Assembly: GCF_900114875.1 (NCBI RefSeq)
Contig: NZ_FPKW01000005.1
Span: 124,001 to 188,000 of the forward strand
DNA length: 64,000 bases
Direction of reading: 5' to 3'
Source of the DNA: Chryseobacterium limigenitum
GTDB taxonomy: Bacteria; Bacteroidota; Bacteroidia; Flavobacteriales; Weeksellaceae
The notes under the pieces are model-generated. The model was not told the origin of the DNA and ran no database searches. It worked only from the letters and a program-made list of their open reading frames with translations. The number at the start of each line of letters is the position of its first letter. Position 1 is the first letter of the stretch. Shown one piece after another: positions 53,102 through 61,838 of the stretch. The position numbers and the translations under genes were made by a program.

Positions 53102-54460
53102 ATGAAAAATTTAGAAACATATCAAAATTTTTACTTCGTTGGAATCGGGGGTATCGGGATGAGTGCTTTGGCACGCTATTTCCATGCTTCGGGCAAAAAA
53201 GTTTTGGGCTATGATAAAACCAACACCAAACTCACTCAAAATCTGATGAATGAGGGAATTGATATTGTTTTTGAAGATCTTATTGACGAAAGAATAACCT
53301 CTCTTGAAAAAGAAAATACATTAGTAATCTACACTCCGGCAATCAAAACGTTGGGGATCTTAGATTATTTTAATGAAAATCAATTTGAAGTTTTAAAACG
53401 CGCGAAAGTTTTAGGTTTAATCACAGAAAATACAGATTGTATTGCCGTTGCAGGAACGCACGGGAAAACAACAACTTCTACGCTTGTAGCTCACTTGTGT
53501 AAAGAAGCTGATTTGCCTTTTTCTTGCTTTTTGGGCGGAATTGCAGAGAATTTTAAATCAAATTTTCTGTTCAACGGTAATCAATATTCTGTAGTTGAAG
53601 CAGATGAATATGACAGAAGTTTCCTTAACCTATCTCCGGACTGGGCAGTAATAACTTCCACAGATGCAGATCATTTGGATATTTATGGTGATAAAAACAC
53701 AATTGAAGAAGGTTTCAAACAATTTGCAGCCTTAGTTCCGAATGACAAACAGCTTTTTGTAAGAAAAGGAATTGAAATCGGAAGACCTCATCTTACGTAC
53801 GCAGTAAACGAATTTGCTGATTACTACTCTGATAACCTGCGAATGGATCATGATAAAATCTCTTTTGATTTTCATACTCCGACAGAAACAATAAAAGATT
53901 TTGTTTGGGAAATTCCGGGGATTCACAATGTAGAAAATGCGACGGTTGCGTTGGCTATCTTAAATAATTTAGGCGTTGACTTCGAAATTTTAAAGAAAGC
54001 AATCGCTAATTTTAAAGGAATTAAAAGAAGATATACTAAGCATATTTATAAAAACGGTAAAATTTACATCGACGATTATGCCCATCATCCAACAGAAATT
54101 AATGCTGTGGTGGGATCGATCAGAACTTTTTACCCTGAGAAAAAATTATTGGTTGTTTTCCAACCGCATTTATTCAGCAGAACGAGAGATTTTGCAGACG
54201 GTTTTGCAGAAAGTTTAAGTAACTCTGAAGAATTGATCTTACTTGATATCTATCCGGCAAGAGAGCTTCAGGAAAATTTTGAAGGAATAACTTCAGACTG
54301 GTTATTAGAAAAAGTGACTTTAGATAAAAAAGAAGTGTCAAATTTATCCGATGCTTTCAATAAAATAAAAGAAAAAGATTTTGACATTCTTCTCACAGTA
54401 GGCGCAGGAAATATTGATACGTTGTACGACCCTATTTGTGAATGGATGAACAAAAATTGA
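53102..54460 (+). CDS. murC: UDP-MurNAc:L-alanine ligase MurC
   Basis: A 452-residue Mur ligase. GIGGIGMSALARYF is the N-terminal UDP-binding motif, VAGTHGKTTTSTL the ATP site, EADEYDRSFL and DDYAHHPTEI are MurC signatures, and VFQPHLFSRTRDF closes the C-terminal domain. It is 12 nt upstream of ftsQ. Confidence 0.96.
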   Translation: MKNLETYQNFYFVGIGGIGMSALARYFHASGKKVLGYDKTNTKLTQNLMNEGIDIVFEDLIDERITSLEKENTLVIYTPAIKTLGILDYFNENQFEVLKRAKVLGLITENTDCIAVAGTHGKTTTSTLVAHLCKEADLPFSCFLGGIAENFKSNFLFNGNQYSVVEADEYDRSFLNLSPDWAVITSTDADHLDIYGDKNTIEEGFKQFAALVPNDKQLFVRKGIEIGRPHLTYAVNEFADYYSDNLRMDHDKISFDFHTPTETIKDFVWEIPGIHNVENATVALAILNNLGVDFEILKKAIANFKGIKRRYTKHIYKNGKIYIDDYAHHPTEINAVVGSIRTFYPEKKLLVVFQPHLFSRTRDFADGFAESLSNSEELILLDIYPARELQENFEGITSDWLLEKVTLDKKEVSNLSDAFNKIKEKDFDILLTVGAGNIDTLYDPICEWMNKN

Positions 54461-54472
54461 TTTTAAAAACAA

Positions 54473-55465
54473 ATGAAAAATAAATACAGAATATTAAAAA
54501 TTGCTATCACAGTGATCCTTCTAGGTTTCCTGCTGAGTTTCTCATTGAAGAAATTCGGGGGTCAGAAGATTACGGATAATAAGATTTCTGTAAAAATGAA
54601 TGAGAAAACTCCGGTGTATTTCATTGATGAAAAAGATATTAGAGCAATTGTAAACAAGGAAAATCCGTCAGGAAAAGTAGGAGACCTTAATATTCCGGCT
54701 TTGGAAAAAAAGATCAACTCACTTCCTGCAGTCGACAGTGCCAATGTCTACTTAAACCTCAATGGAAAGCTTAATTTAGACATTAAACAAAGAGTCCCGA
54801 TTTTCAGGTTAAATAAAGACGGAAAAGACTTTTATGTAGACGAAAGAGGAATTGAATTTCCTATTTCCAAAACCTATTCACATCCTTGTATGCTGGTGAC
54901 AGGAAATGTGAAAAAAGATGAATACGAAAAATTAGCTGAATTGGTTGCAAAGATTGACAAAGATGATTTCAGCAAAAAATATTTCATCGGAATCGCAAAA
55001 GACAATAACGGAGACTACAATCTTCTGACAAGTGAAGGAAATTATAAAGTAGAAATAGGAGATTTAGATAATATAGACCTAAAAGTAAAAGGTTTCAAAG
55101 CTTTTGTAGAGAAATATCTCGTTTATCAGGATCCTCAAAAGTACAATATGATTTCTATTAAGTATCAGAATCAGATTGTTACCACATTGAATCCTTATTT
55201 TAAAGGTAATGACAGTATTCTAAAAGTTGGCCAATTAGAACTTGCAAAAGTTCCGGCGACTACAGCGGGAAAAAAAACAGAAGCTAAACTTAAAATAGCA
55301 GAAGTAAAAAAAGAGACAAAAAAACCAAGCTCAACTTCAAAAAAACCGAAGGAAAGCACAAAGCCAAAGGCAGTAACCAAACCCAAGGCAAAAGAAACAA
55401 AAAAAACAGAGAAGAAAACTACGGCAACAAAGCCGAAAGCAAAGGCAAAGGTTAAAATAGAATAA
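54473..55465 (+). CDS. ftsQ: FtsQ-like division protein with long basic tail
   Basis: A 330-residue single-pass membrane protein: cytoplasmic start, helix ITVILLGFLLSFSLKKFG, a POTRA-like part (YFIDEKDIRAIVNKENPSG, LPAVDSANVYLNLNGKL) and a beta-rich FtsQ domain to about residue 265. The last 60 residues are almost only Lys, Thr, Pro, Ala and Ser (KKPKESTKPKAVTKPKAKET), a strongly basic, disordered periplasmic tail that E. coli FtsQ lacks. Position before ftsA supports the name. Confidence 0.88.
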   Translation: MKNKYRILKIAITVILLGFLLSFSLKKFGGQKITDNKISVKMNEKTPVYFIDEKDIRAIVNKENPSGKVGDLNIPALEKKINSLPAVDSANVYLNLNGKLNLDIKQRVPIFRLNKDGKDFYVDERGIEFPISKTYSHPCMLVTGNVKKDEYEKLAELVAKIDKDDFSKKYFIGIAKDNNGDYNLLTSEGNYKVEIGDLDNIDLKVKGFKAFVEKYLVYQDPQKYNMISIKYQNQIVTTLNPYFKGNDSILKVGQLELAKVPATTAGKKTEAKLKIAEVKKETKKPSSTSKKPKESTKPKAVTKPKAKETKKTEKKTTATKPKAKAKVKIE

Positions 55466-55489
55466 AAAAAATCAAATCGATATAAAACA

Positions 55490-56872
55490 ATGGAAAATCA
55501 AGAGTATTCAGTAGGTCTGGACATCGGGACAACAAAGATAGTCGCGATTGTCGGAAGGAGGAATGCACACGGGAAAATCGAAGTTCTCGGTGTTGGTAAG
55601 GCCAAAAGTCTTGGGGTTCATAAAGGTATTGTGAATAATATTTCGCAAACCATCAACTCAATCAAGGCTGCTGTGGCAGAAGCACAATCCAGCGCAGGAG
55701 TTCCTATCCGTAAAGTGACGGTAGGTATTGCAGGAAAGCACATACGCTCTCTTCAGCACTCCGATTATATTATGCGTGAGCATCCCGACAAATTTATTAC
55801 AGATGACGACATAGAAGCGTTAAAAGATCAGGTCAAGAAACTGGTCATGCTTCCCGGAGAAGAAATTATCCATGTTCTTCCCCAAGAATATAAAGTAGAT
55901 TCAGAAGGTGAAATTCAGGAACCTGTCGGGATGCACGGAAAGCGTCTTGAAGCCAATTTCCACGTTGTTGTGGGACAAATGGGCAGTATCCGAAACATTG
56001 CAAGATGCGTAAGAGAAGCAGGTCTGGAAATGGAAGCTCTCACATTAGAGCCTTTAGCATCTTCAGAAGCTGTACTTACAAAAGAAGAGAAAGAAGCAGG
56101 TGTTGCCATCGTTGATATTGGTGGCGGTACTACAGATATCGCAATATTTAAAGATAATATCATCCGTCATACATGCGTCATTCCTTACGGTGGCGGGATC
56201 ATTACGGAAGATATTAAAGAAGGCTGTTCAATCATCGAGAAACACGCAGAACAACTGAAAGTAAAATTCGGTTCTGCTGTTCCCGAATTAGAGAAAGACA
56301 GCACATTTGTTACTATTCCAGGACTTCACGGAAGACCCGATAAAGAAATTTCCCTGAAAACTTTAGCTCAGATTATCAATGCGAGAGTGGAAGAAATTCT
56401 TGAAATGGTAAATACAGAATTAAAGGCTTACGGAGCTTTTGAACAGAAGAAAAAACTGATTGCAGGGATTGTTCTTACGGGTGGTGGATCAAATTTGAAG
56501 CATCTTCGTCAATTAGCTAATTATACAACAGGTTTTGATAGTAGAATTGGTTTTGCAAATGAGTATATTGCTAATGATAAAAATCAATATCTAAAAGGTC
56601 CTGAATTTGCAACTTCTATTGGATTATTAATGGAAAGTTTAAAAATCAGGGATAAAAAACCTGTCATAATAGAAGAAGAACTCGTTCAGGAAAAGCCCAA
56701 GCAGGAAACTGCAACAACAGTAGCTGAAAATAATGCAGTTACGCAGCAGACGGCTCCGGTTCAGGAACAGGAAGTTCTGACTCAACAACAGGAAAATAAA
56801 AGAGCGGCAAGATTAACTTTCGGGCAGTCGCTTATGGAAAAAGTAAAAAAATTCTTTGAAGAAGTAGAATAG
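55490..56872 (+). CDS. ftsA: Cell division protein FtsA
   Basis: A 460-residue actin-like protein tethering FtsZ to the membrane. VGLDIGTTKIVAIVG is phosphate-1, VAIVDIGGGTTDIAIF phosphate-2 and GIVLTGGGSNLKHL the adenosine motif. After a Gln/Glu/Thr-rich linker near residues 390-430 it ends in FGQSLMEKVKKFFEEVE, an amphipathic helix suitable for membrane binding. It is 14 nt upstream of ftsZ. Confidence 0.96.
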   Translation: MENQEYSVGLDIGTTKIVAIVGRRNAHGKIEVLGVGKAKSLGVHKGIVNNISQTINSIKAAVAEAQSSAGVPIRKVTVGIAGKHIRSLQHSDYIMREHPDKFITDDDIEALKDQVKKLVMLPGEEIIHVLPQEYKVDSEGEIQEPVGMHGKRLEANFHVVVGQMGSIRNIARCVREAGLEMEALTLEPLASSEAVLTKEEKEAGVAIVDIGGGTTDIAIFKDNIIRHTCVIPYGGGIITEDIKEGCSIIEKHAEQLKVKFGSAVPELEKDSTFVTIPGLHGRPDKEISLKTLAQIINARVEEILEMVNTELKAYGAFEQKKKLIAGIVLTGGGSNLKHLRQLANYTTGFDSRIGFANEYIANDKNQYLKGPEFATSIGLLMESLKIRDKKPVIIEEELVQEKPKQETATTVAENNAVTQQTAPVQEQEVLTQQQENKRAARLTFGQSLMEKVKKFFEEVE

Positions 56873-56886
56873 TAAATACAGATATT

Positions 56887-58800
56887 ATGGAAAATATAGG
56901 TACACAAGGATTTTCATTTGATTTGCCAAAAGGAAATTCATCGATCATAAAAGTAATTGGTGTTGGTGGCGGTGGAAACAATGCGCTGAAACACATGTAC
57001 GAAAAAGGAATTCACGGGGTAGATTTCGTGATTTGTAATACAGATGCTCAGACTTTAGATAATAACCCGGTTTCAAACAAAGTACAGTTGGGAACTACCA
57101 TCACAGAAGGGCTTGGCGCTGGTGCCGATCCTGAAGTTGGTGAAAAATCAGCGATTGAAAGTATTGAAGAGATCAAAGCAGCCATGGGACAAAACACCAA
57201 AATGGTCTTCATCACTGCCGGAATGGGCGGTGGAACAGGAACCGGTGCGGCTCCTGTTATTGCTAAGGTTGCTAAAGATATGGGAATCTTAACGGTAGGT
57301 ATCGTTACCGTTCCTTTCAGTTTTGAAGGTAAAAGAAGACTGGAGCAGGCTGAATTAGGTCTTGATAAATTAAGAAATAACGTTGATTCATTAATTGTAA
57401 TCAATAACGATAAACTAAGACAACAGTTTGGTAACCTTGGATTCAAACAGGGATTCTCAAAAGCCGATGAAGTTTTAACCAACGCTGCAAAAGGTATGGC
57501 AGAGGTTATTACGGGTTACTTTGATGTAAACATTGACTTTAGAGATGCTAAATCTGTCCTTCAAAACTCCGGTACGGCTTTGATGTCTACAGGTACAGCT
57601 TCAGGTGAAAATAAAGCGGATGAAGCGGTAAGAAAAGCATTGGATTCACCATTATTGAATGACAATAAAATTACAGGTGCTAAAAATGTACTATTGTTGA
57701 TCAGAAGCGGTAAAGAAGAGGTTACAATGGACGAAATCGGTATCATCATGGATCATATCCAGAAAGAAGCGGGACATACCGCCGATATCATTTTCGGGGT
57801 GGGTGCTGATGAGGAATTAGGAGATGCAGTAAGCGTTCTTGTTATCGCTACAGGTTTCTCTAATGATGATAAAAAATTCGCTGGACCAACAGAAAAAATC
57901 AGAATCAGTCTAAATGATAAATTAGATTCAAATAAAACTTCTCCTTTCAAAACAAGAGAAGAAAGAGAGGTTGCTCCTGAGCATGGATATGATTTTGGGG
58001 GAAAAAATCTTTTCAGATTGGATGATGAAGACCATGACACGCCACAGTTCAAGTCTGTCTCTACTGAAAAAAAAATGATTATCGAGGATGAAGAGGTTAA
58101 AACTGAAATAAAATTCTCTGATAGAGAGGAAGATACATTAGACAGCCCGATCCAGACTTGGAGAAATGATGATGAAGAGCAGGATGGCTACAGTCTGTTC
58201 GCTTTTGATGAAGATAATGATCCTAATGACCTGGAGATTCAATCTTTCTCATTCGAAACAGAAGAAAAGAAACAAGAACCTAAAACAAATATTTCTACGA
58301 ATTCTTATTCTGAAGAAAAACCTGTTGAGTTCAGTTTCTTCGTAAACGAGCCTGTCAATGAGCCTAAAACTGATTTCGGACAGCCAAAAGCAGAGTTTAG
58401 CACTCCAACGAATACAGTATCTCAAGTCATAGAAGAAGCTCCAAAGGTGGAAAGTTTCTACCAGCCAAAGGAAGAAATAAAAACTGAAGAAAGACCTTCT
58501 TATGAAAATAGAACAGAGATTGAAACTCCAAAATCTGCTGAAAGTGAATTCACCTTCGTGAACAAAACTGCAGATCAGGAAAGAGTTGTAGAAAGAAGAA
58601 ATAAATTAAAAGAATTCAATTCCCGTTACCAAAGCTTTGATAGCGCAAGTGAATTCGAATCTGTTCCTGCTTTCAAGAGAAAAAATATTTCTATTGACGG
58701 AACCAATGCTTCAGATCAAAATATCAACACGTATTTGTCTGAAAACAACGGTTCTATGCAAGTAAGAGAAAACAGATTTTTAAATAAAGATGTAGATTAA
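56887..58800 (+). CDS. ftsZ: Cell division GTPase FtsZ
   Basis: A 637-residue tubulin-like GTPase. Core about residues 1-330: GVGGGGNNALKHM, the GTP signature GGGTGTGAAPVIAK, VTVPFSFEGKRR and NNDKLRQQFG. The remaining 300 residues are an acidic, probably disordered linker (many Glu, Asp, Lys and Pro), followed by a conserved-looking end with PAFKRKNISIDG, which may serve as the FtsA-binding tail in this phylum. The very long linker is usual in flavobacteria. Confidence 0.97.
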   Translation: MENIGTQGFSFDLPKGNSSIIKVIGVGGGGNNALKHMYEKGIHGVDFVICNTDAQTLDNNPVSNKVQLGTTITEGLGAGADPEVGEKSAIESIEEIKAAMGQNTKMVFITAGMGGGTGTGAAPVIAKVAKDMGILTVGIVTVPFSFEGKRRLEQAELGLDKLRNNVDSLIVINNDKLRQQFGNLGFKQGFSKADEVLTNAAKGMAEVITGYFDVNIDFRDAKSVLQNSGTALMSTGTASGENKADEAVRKALDSPLLNDNKITGAKNVLLLIRSGKEEVTMDEIGIIMDHIQKEAGHTADIIFGVGADEELGDAVSVLVIATGFSNDDKKFAGPTEKIRISLNDKLDSNKTSPFKTREEREVAPEHGYDFGGKNLFRLDDEDHDTPQFKSVSTEKKMIIEDEEVKTEIKFSDREEDTLDSPIQTWRNDDEEQDGYSLFAFDEDNDPNDLEIQSFSFETEEKKQEPKTNISTNSYSEEKPVEFSFFVNEPVNEPKTDFGQPKAEFSTPTNTVSQVIEEAPKVESFYQPKEEIKTEERPSYENRTEIETPKSAESEFTFVNKTADQERVVERRNKLKEFNSRYQSFDSASEFESVPAFKRKNISIDGTNASDQNINTYLSENNGSMQVRENRFLNKDVD

Positions 58801-58807
58801 GATAATA

Positions 58808-58904
58808 TAACAATGTAGAAATGTACCAATGTAACAATACCAATCGTCACGTTAGCTTGTCAAAGCATTCAAAATTGGTAAACTGTTACATTGATACATT
58901 GTTA
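58808..58904. repeat. Inverted repeat between ftsZ and yqeY
   Basis: Left TAACAATGTA at 58808-58817 and AATGTAACA at 58828-58836; right TGTTACATTGATACATTGTTA at 58884-58904, which pairs with both left blocks. The rest of the 115-bp gap is AT-rich without a gene. Confidence 0.65.
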
Positions 58905-58915
58905 AATTTAAAACT

Positions 58916-59362
58916 ATGAGTTTAGAAATTATAATTAGCGAAGCAATAAAAACAGCAATGAGAGCAAAAGACAGAGTAGCTCTGGATTCTCTTCGTGCTG
59001 TGAAATCTCAGATCCTACTTCTAAAAACAGAAGCTAGAGGTGCAGAAGTTTCAGAAGACCAGGAAATTGCTATTTTACAGAGAATGATCAAACAACGTAA
59101 GGATTCTTACGAACAGTTTTCTGCACAGGGCAGAAATGACTTGGCTGAAGTAGAAGATGCTCAGATGAAAGTTATTGAGAAATTCTTACCTCAACAGCTT
59201 TCTGCGGAAGAACTGGAAGCTGAAATGAAGAAAATTATTTCAGAAGCCGGAGCCGAATCTATAAAAGATTTAGGAAAGGTAATGGGAGTTGCCTCAAAAA
59301 CATTTGCCGGAAGATCTGATGGAAAGAGTATTTCCGAGATGGCAAAAAAACTCCTTTCGTAG
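58916..59362 (+). CDS. GatB/YqeY domain protein
   Basis: A 148-residue all-helical protein, ISEAIKTAMRAKDRVALDSLRAVK at the start, EIAILQRMIKQRKDSYEQF in the middle and IKDLGKVMGVASKTFAGRSDGK at the end. YqeY relates to the tail domain of the GatB amidotransferase subunit that contacts tRNA; the exact role of the stand-alone form is not settled. It commonly follows ftsZ in flavobacteria and closes the cluster. Confidence 0.92.
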   Translation: MSLEIIISEAIKTAMRAKDRVALDSLRAVKSQILLLKTEARGAEVSEDQEIAILQRMIKQRKDSYEQFSAQGRNDLAEVEDAQMKVIEKFLPQQLSAEELEAEMKKIISEAGAESIKDLGKVMGVASKTFAGRSDGKSISEMAKKLLS

Positions 59363-59363
59363 C

Positions 59364-59415
59364 TGTCGGTTGATTGTTTGTTGAAATTTTTAACCATCAA
59401 CCAAAAACCATCAAC
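59364..59415. repeat. Spacer palindrome downstream of yqeY
   Basis: TGTCGGTTGATTGTTTGTTG and AACCATCAACCAAAAACC-type sequence form imperfect arms. The family resembles the repeat found inside murG (52592-52641), which also begins TGTCGGTT. Confidence 0.5.
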
Positions 59416-59459
59416 ACATTTTATAAGGATATCCAACCTTTGCATATCGATTTGATTAA

Positions 59460-59495
59460 GAAGCCCGAAACTTTTCCAGTTTCGGGCTTCATTTT
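59460..59495 (+). terminator. Terminator of the division cluster
   Basis: GAAGCCCGAAAC and GTTTCGGGCTTC, a perfect 12-bp stem with a 7-nt loop, followed by ATTTTTA. It lies about 100 nt after the yqeY stop. Confidence 0.88.
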
Positions 59496-59723
59496 TATCC
59501 TGAGATATTCAATATTTTTATGATTCTAAAAGAAAATTGAATATTTCATTAAATTGAGGGAAAAATGTAAATGTTTTTTTCATGGCTATCGTTTTCAGAA
59601 TCATTTCAAATTTAACATTTATTTCTGATTATTCATACTTTTATTTCATTAATTTAACAATATTATTAAATTATTAATATATCGTTAATTTTCTTTTACT
59701 AACAGCTTGATAGTTATTATATA
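59496..59723. other. AT-rich gap without a gene
   Basis: Very AT-rich sequence between the division cluster terminator and the bacilliredoxin promoter. I see no reading frame, RNA or repeat in it. Confidence 0.5.
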
Positions 59724-59754
59724 TTGAAGAAAAGTAAAGAATTGTTTAACTTTG
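59724..59754 (+). promoter_or_regulatory. Flavobacterial promoter of the bacilliredoxin gene
   Basis: TTG at 59724-59726, 20-nt spacer, TAACTTTG at 59747-59754, a good -33/-7 pair. The ATG is 21 nt downstream. It rules out the frame extension to 59752. Confidence 0.78.
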
Positions 59755-59775
59755 CATAGATTAAAAAACAAAAAT

Positions 59776-60186
59776 ATGTATCCAACAGATTTAGTAATGC
59801 CTATGAAGGCAGAACTTACAGATAAAGGTTTCCAAGACTTAGCAACACCTACACAGGTTGAAGAAGCATTAAAACAATCAGGAACTACTCTATTGGTGAT
59901 CAATTCTGTTTGCGGATGTGCAGCAGGAGCAGCAAGACCAGGAGTTGTATATTCTTTAACAGGAGAGAAAAAGCCTGATCATTTAACGACTGTTTTTGCA
60001 GGTTTTGATACAGAAGCTGTAGCTGAAGCTAGAAAGCATTTGGCACCATTCCCTCCAAGCTCACCATGCGTGGCTCTTTTCAAGGACGGAGAATTGGTTC
60101 ACATGCTGGAAAGACACCACATTGAAGGAAACCCTGCAGGAGCAATTGCAGCAAACCTTCAGGCTGCTTATGACGAGTATTGCTAA
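59776..60186 (+). CDS. BrxA/BrxB-family bacilliredoxin-like protein
   Basis: A 136-residue thioredoxin-fold protein. NSVCGCAAGAARPGVV carries the CGC active site of the YphP/YqiW (BrxA/BrxB) family; LAPFPPSSPCVALFKDGELV and MLERHHIEGN are further family blocks. In Firmicutes these proteins remove bacillithiol from proteins. Many Bacteroidota encode the family too, and the thiol partner here is inferred. Single gene with promoter and terminator. Confidence 0.92.
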   Translation: MYPTDLVMPMKAELTDKGFQDLATPTQVEEALKQSGTTLLVINSVCGCAAGAARPGVVYSLTGEKKPDHLTTVFAGFDTEAVAEARKHLAPFPPSSPCVALFKDGELVHMLERHHIEGNPAGAIAANLQAAYDEYC

Positions 60187-60207
60187 GAAACAATAAATCC
60201 AAATACT

Positions 60208-60238
60208 AAACCGTTACAAAATTTGTAGCGGTTTTTTT
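60208..60238 (+). terminator. Terminator of the bacilliredoxin gene
   Basis: AAACCGTTAC and GTAGCGGTTT pair with one G-T, with an AT loop and a T run, 21 nt after the stop codon. Confidence 0.82.
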
Positions 60239-60279
60239 ATTTATCGCAATAAAATATTCTTAGAAAAGTCAAATATCAT

Positions 60280-60287
60280 TATATTTG
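60280..60287 (+). promoter_or_regulatory. -7 box of the GH3-family gene
   Basis: TATATTTG, a perfect TAnnTTTG match, ending 3 nt before the ATG at 60291. Transcription would begin at or next to the start codon. Confidence 0.6.
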
Positions 60288-60290
60288 GGA

Positions 60291-61805
60291 ATGGCAACGA
60301 AAGCACTATTCAATACTGTGGTCAACTGGTTCATCCGCCAAAGGATAGATCAGATACAGAATTTTATGGATCATCCTATTGAAACACAAAAAGGGATCTT
60401 ATTCTCTCAATTGTTTCATTCTGAGGACACTGAGTACGGTAGAAAGTATGGTTTTAACTCCATTTCAAGTTATCAGGACTTTAAAAATAAGGTTCCTATC
60501 GTTACGTATGAAGATTTTGAACCTTATATTGAAAGAGCCAGACAAGGTCATAAAGACGTAAGCTGGCCCGGCTACATCAAACATTTTGCGAAATCTTCGG
60601 GAACAACCAATGCAAAAAGTAAATTTATTCCCATTTCTGCCGAAAGTTTAGAATACTGCCACATGAAAGCAGGAAAAGATATGGTTTCAATTTACGCCAA
60701 CAATCATCCTGAAAATCAACTGTTTACCAATAAAAATTTACGTTTAGGCGGAAGTTCAGAGCTATATGCCGATTTTAACACAAAATTTGGCGATTTATCT
60801 GCTATTTTAATCGACAATCTCCCTTTTTGGGTAGAAATTACCACGACTCCAAGTAAAAAGGTTTCGTTGATGGGTGAATGGGAAAGTAAACTTAAAGCCA
60901 TTACTTCTGAGGTTAAAAATGAAGATGTAGGAAGTATTTTAGGTGTTCCAAGTTGGATGATGGTTCTTTTGCAGAGAGTTTTAAATGAAACTGAGGTTAA
61001 GAATATTTCAGAATTATGGCCGAATCTGGAAGTGTTTTTTCACGGCGGAATTAGCTTTAAACCTTACAAAGAGCAGTTTCAGCAGATCATTGGAAAGAAA
61101 ATCAATTATTACGAGATTTACAACGCCTCTGAAGGCTTCTTTGGAATCCAGGACAGACCGGATAGTGACGAAATGCTGTTAATGTTGGATTATGGTATTT
61201 TCTACGAATTTATCCCGATGGATGAGTTCCATTTTTCAAATCCAAAAGTCGTAAGCCTGGAAGATGTTGAAGCCGGAAAGAACTACGCCATGGTGATTAC
61301 TACCAATGGTGGTTTATGGAGATATTTAATTGGCGATACGGTTGTATTTACCTCAATAAATCCTTTCAGAATTAAAATTACGGGAAGAACGAAACATTAT
61401 ATTAATGCTTTCGGAGAAGAACTGATGATTACCAATGTAGAATCGGCTATTTCTAAAGCCTGCCAAACGACAGGAGCCAGTATCACCGACTTCACAGGAG
61501 CCCCGGTTTTCATGAAAGAAAATGAAGGCGGCGCTCACGAGTGGATCTTTGAGTTCAGTGAAAAACCAAGCAATTTAGAGCATTTCATCGACTGTTTTGA
61601 TCAGCATTTGAAGACCGTCAATTCAGATTATGAAGCCAAAAGGTATAATAATATAACGCTGAAAAGACCGATTGTACATATCGCCAGGCCAAACCTATTT
61701 TATTGCTGGCTGGAATCCAAAGGAAAATTGGGCGGCCAAAATAAAGTCCCAAGATTAAGCAACGACAGAGAATACATCGATCCTTTATTGGAATTGAATA
61801 AATAA
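60291..61805 (+). CDS. GH3 family acyl-adenylate enzyme
   Basis: A 504-residue member of the GH3 family, named after plant auxin-responsive amino acid conjugases. AKSSGTTNAKSKFIPIS is the ATP/phosphate loop, YNASEGFFGIQD the second motif, and WRYLIGDTVVF followed by TGRTKHYINAFGEELM the adenylate hinge. The fold adenylates a carboxylic acid and joins it to an amine or amino acid. The bacterial substrate is not known. The TTG in front of the ATG lies in the -7 box and was rejected. A shared terminator follows. Confidence 0.9.
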   Translation: MATKALFNTVVNWFIRQRIDQIQNFMDHPIETQKGILFSQLFHSEDTEYGRKYGFNSISSYQDFKNKVPIVTYEDFEPYIERARQGHKDVSWPGYIKHFAKSSGTTNAKSKFIPISAESLEYCHMKAGKDMVSIYANNHPENQLFTNKNLRLGGSSELYADFNTKFGDLSAILIDNLPFWVEITTTPSKKVSLMGEWESKLKAITSEVKNEDVGSILGVPSWMMVLLQRVLNETEVKNISELWPNLEVFFHGGISFKPYKEQFQQIIGKKINYYEIYNASEGFFGIQDRPDSDEMLLMLDYGIFYEFIPMDEFHFSNPKVVSLEDVEAGKNYAMVITTNGGLWRYLIGDTVVFTSINPFRIKITGRTKHYINAFGEELMITNVESAISKACQTTGASITDFTGAPVFMKENEGGAHEWIFEFSEKPSNLEHFIDCFDQHLKTVNSDYEAKRYNNITLKRPIVHIARPNLFYCWLESKGKLGGQNKVPRLSNDREYIDPLLELNK

Positions 61806-61806
61806 A

Positions 61807-61832
61807 AAAACCGCAGATTCTTCTGCGGTTTT
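61807..61832. terminator. Bidirectional terminator
   Basis: AAAACCGCAGA and TCTGCGGTTTT, a perfect 11-bp stem with a 4-nt loop, between the convergent GH3 and LEA-like genes. Confidence 0.9.
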
Positions 61833-61838
61833 AATGTA

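Noticed and set aside
57048..57482. 144-codon minus-strand frame within ftsZ
   Set aside because: It is antisense to the conserved GTPase core, has skewed Pro/Ser/Leu composition, and matches no family I know; it is a shadow of ftsZ codon use.
61378..61391. TACGGGAAG half-site in the GH3 gene
   Set aside because: The second half (CCGTA) is absent and it lies in coding sequence away from any promoter.
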